NCBI GenBank assembly: GCA_025927665.1
Contig: JAICKZ010000174.1
Span: 1 to 6,905, forward strand
Reading direction: 5' to 3'
Source: Steroidobacteraceae bacterium
GTDB lineage: Bacteria > Pseudomonadota > Gammaproteobacteria > Steroidobacterales > Steroidobacteraceae
DNA length: 6,905 nt
The notes under the pieces were generated by a model, which was given only the letters and a program-made list of their open reading frames with translations, was not told the origin of the DNA and searched no databases. The translations under genes were made by a program, and so were the position numbers. Shown here one piece after another: positions 5,975-6,905 of the stretch; position 1 is the stretch's first letter, and every line of letters starts with the position of its first letter.

Positions 5975-6905
5975 ATGATTAAATATTTTCTTTTTATTGC
6001 CCTATTAATTGGGCTGGACGGATGTGTCACAACGCAACCGGATGGAAGCTACGATGTAGCGTTACGCGAACATCCGGATCAGTTTTTGGTGTTGGCGGTT
6101 CGTAATGAGATTGATAGCAGTACCCAGATCGGCTCGGGATCGCGCGGCTATCAGGCAGGCTCAACCTACATGCAATCTGCAAGAGCACGTCATTTGTTGC
6201 AGCACATCGCCAGTGACTATCAATTGCAGTTAGTTCGTGGTTGGCCAATTCAGGTACTGGCCATGCAATGCGTGGTGTTCAAGCCGATCAACGGCACTAC
6301 GGATGAATTGATTGGAAAATTACAACATGATCCTCGTGTCATGCTTGTCCAATCATTACAAACATTTTCCACCAACACAGCCCCTAAACTTGACGAAGCG
6401 TCTGCAACTCCGACGTCGATTCATCACGACTATGTGTCGTTGCAATTAGGGATGCAACGTATGGAAGTTGCTGATGCACATCGATGGTCAAAAGGCCGGG
6501 GTGTTGGGATTGCCGTCATTGACACTGGGATCGATAGCACACACCCCAATTTGAAAAATCGTATTAGCAAACAACGTAATTTTGTTGATGACAATAAACC
6601 GCAATTCAATATGGATCGTCATGGTACGGCAGTCGCAGGAGTCATTGCCGCCAATTCCGATAACCGTGCCGGTATTGTGGGTGTCGCACCAGAGTCAAAC
6701 TTGATTGCACTGAAGGCGTGTTGGCAGCTGCAAGCTGATCGAGACGATGCACGTTGTAATTCATTTACCTTGGCTCAAGCATTGTCAGGCGCGATAGACA
6801 TGCGTGCCCAAGTGATCAATCTAAGTGTGGTGGGTCCTCCTGATCCACTGCTCTCTGCGTTGATCAAACAAGCCCAAAATGCGGGAATCATCGTGGTCGG
6901 TGCTG
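5975..6905 (+). CDS. S8 (subtilisin-like) serine protease, predicted lipoprotein (partial, C-terminus off window)
   Basis: The frame is open from ATG 5975 to the right edge (310 codons). Residues 1-17 form a lipoprotein-type signal (MIKYFLFIALLIGLDGC) with C17 as the likely lipidated residue; Asp at the -2 position is unusual for a lipobox. Residues 25-135 form an N-terminal prodomain-like region with VRGWPIQVLAMQCVVFKP and LQHDPRVMLVQSLQTF. The catalytic domain begins near 155: GVGIAVIDTGIDSTHP supplies catalytic D183, and DRHGTAVAGVIAA supplies catalytic H216. INLSVVGP and GIIVVGA continue the subtilase core. The oxyanion Asn and catalytic Ser lie beyond the window. The start is 16 bases after the anti-sigma stop, with no strong SD. 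The enzyme is likely anchored to a membrane facing the periplasm. Its substrate is unknown; the neighbouring anti-sigma factor is a candidate by position. Confidence 0.9.
   Translation, partial: MIKYFLFIALLIGLDGCVTTQPDGSYDVALREHPDQFLVLAVRNEIDSSTQIGSGSRGYQAGSTYMQSARARHLLQHIASDYQLQLVRGWPIQVLAMQCVVFKPINGTTDELIGKLQHDPRVMLVQSLQTFSTNTAPKLDEASATPTSIHHDYVSLQLGMQRMEVADAHRWSKGRGVGIAVIDTGIDSTHPNLKNRISKQRNFVDDNKPQFNMDRHGTAVAGVIAANSDNRAGIVGVAPESNLIALKACWQLQADRDDARCNSFTLAQALSGAIDMRAQVINLSVVGPPDPLLSALIKQAQNAGIIVVGA

Noticed and set aside
6027..6248. Minus-strand 73-codon frame
   Set aside because: It is antisense to the N-terminal part of the S8 protease, whose frame is continuous and carries the catalytic Asp and His motifs.

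Overview
The window looks like chromosomal DNA from a gammaproteobacterium of intermediate GC. That call rests on an AlaA-type alanine transaminase, a member of the proteobacterial 'probable DNA repair protein' nuclease family, a TorF-family outer-membrane porin, and a zinc-finger anti-sigma factor. I see no phage, transposon, CRISPR or tRNA/rRNA signature. The species cannot be named from this sequence.

Layout. Positions 1-2041 (minus) hold the first ~680 codons of an AddB/RecB-like PD-(D/E)XK nuclease family protein; its C-terminus lies beyond the left edge. It starts at a TTG with a consensus -10 hexamer just upstream. Positions 2136-3401 (minus) hold alaA. The two minus-strand genes are 94 bases apart and may be partly co-transcribed. 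Positions 3402-3889 are a mostly non-coding divergent intergenic region. On the minus strand it carries a very clear intrinsic terminator about 95 bases before alaA, preceded by another stem. That points to a transcription attenuator in the alaA leader or to a small RNA gene. On the plus strand it carries a candidate promoter and a possible 42-residue ORF that ends in a TTGA overlap with one candidate start of the next gene.

The right half is all plus strand: a TorF-like porin (to 4618), an ECF-type sigma factor (4713-5285), a membrane-anchored zinc-finger anti-sigma factor (5293-5958), and the start of a subtilisin-like (S8) protease predicted to be a lipoprotein (5975 to the right edge, catalytic Ser not reached). 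The last three are spaced 7 and 16 bases apart and almost certainly form an operon.

The most interesting part is this sigma/anti-sigma/protease unit. The periplasmic C-terminal domain of the anti-sigma factor ends in a segment resembling the end of the protease's own N-terminal prodomain: a hydrophobic strand, a G-P/W-P turn, another strand, then a 'DPRV' strand. This suggests that protease and anti-sigma factor may be regulated through a common fold. The idea is inference and is set out with tests in the findings.
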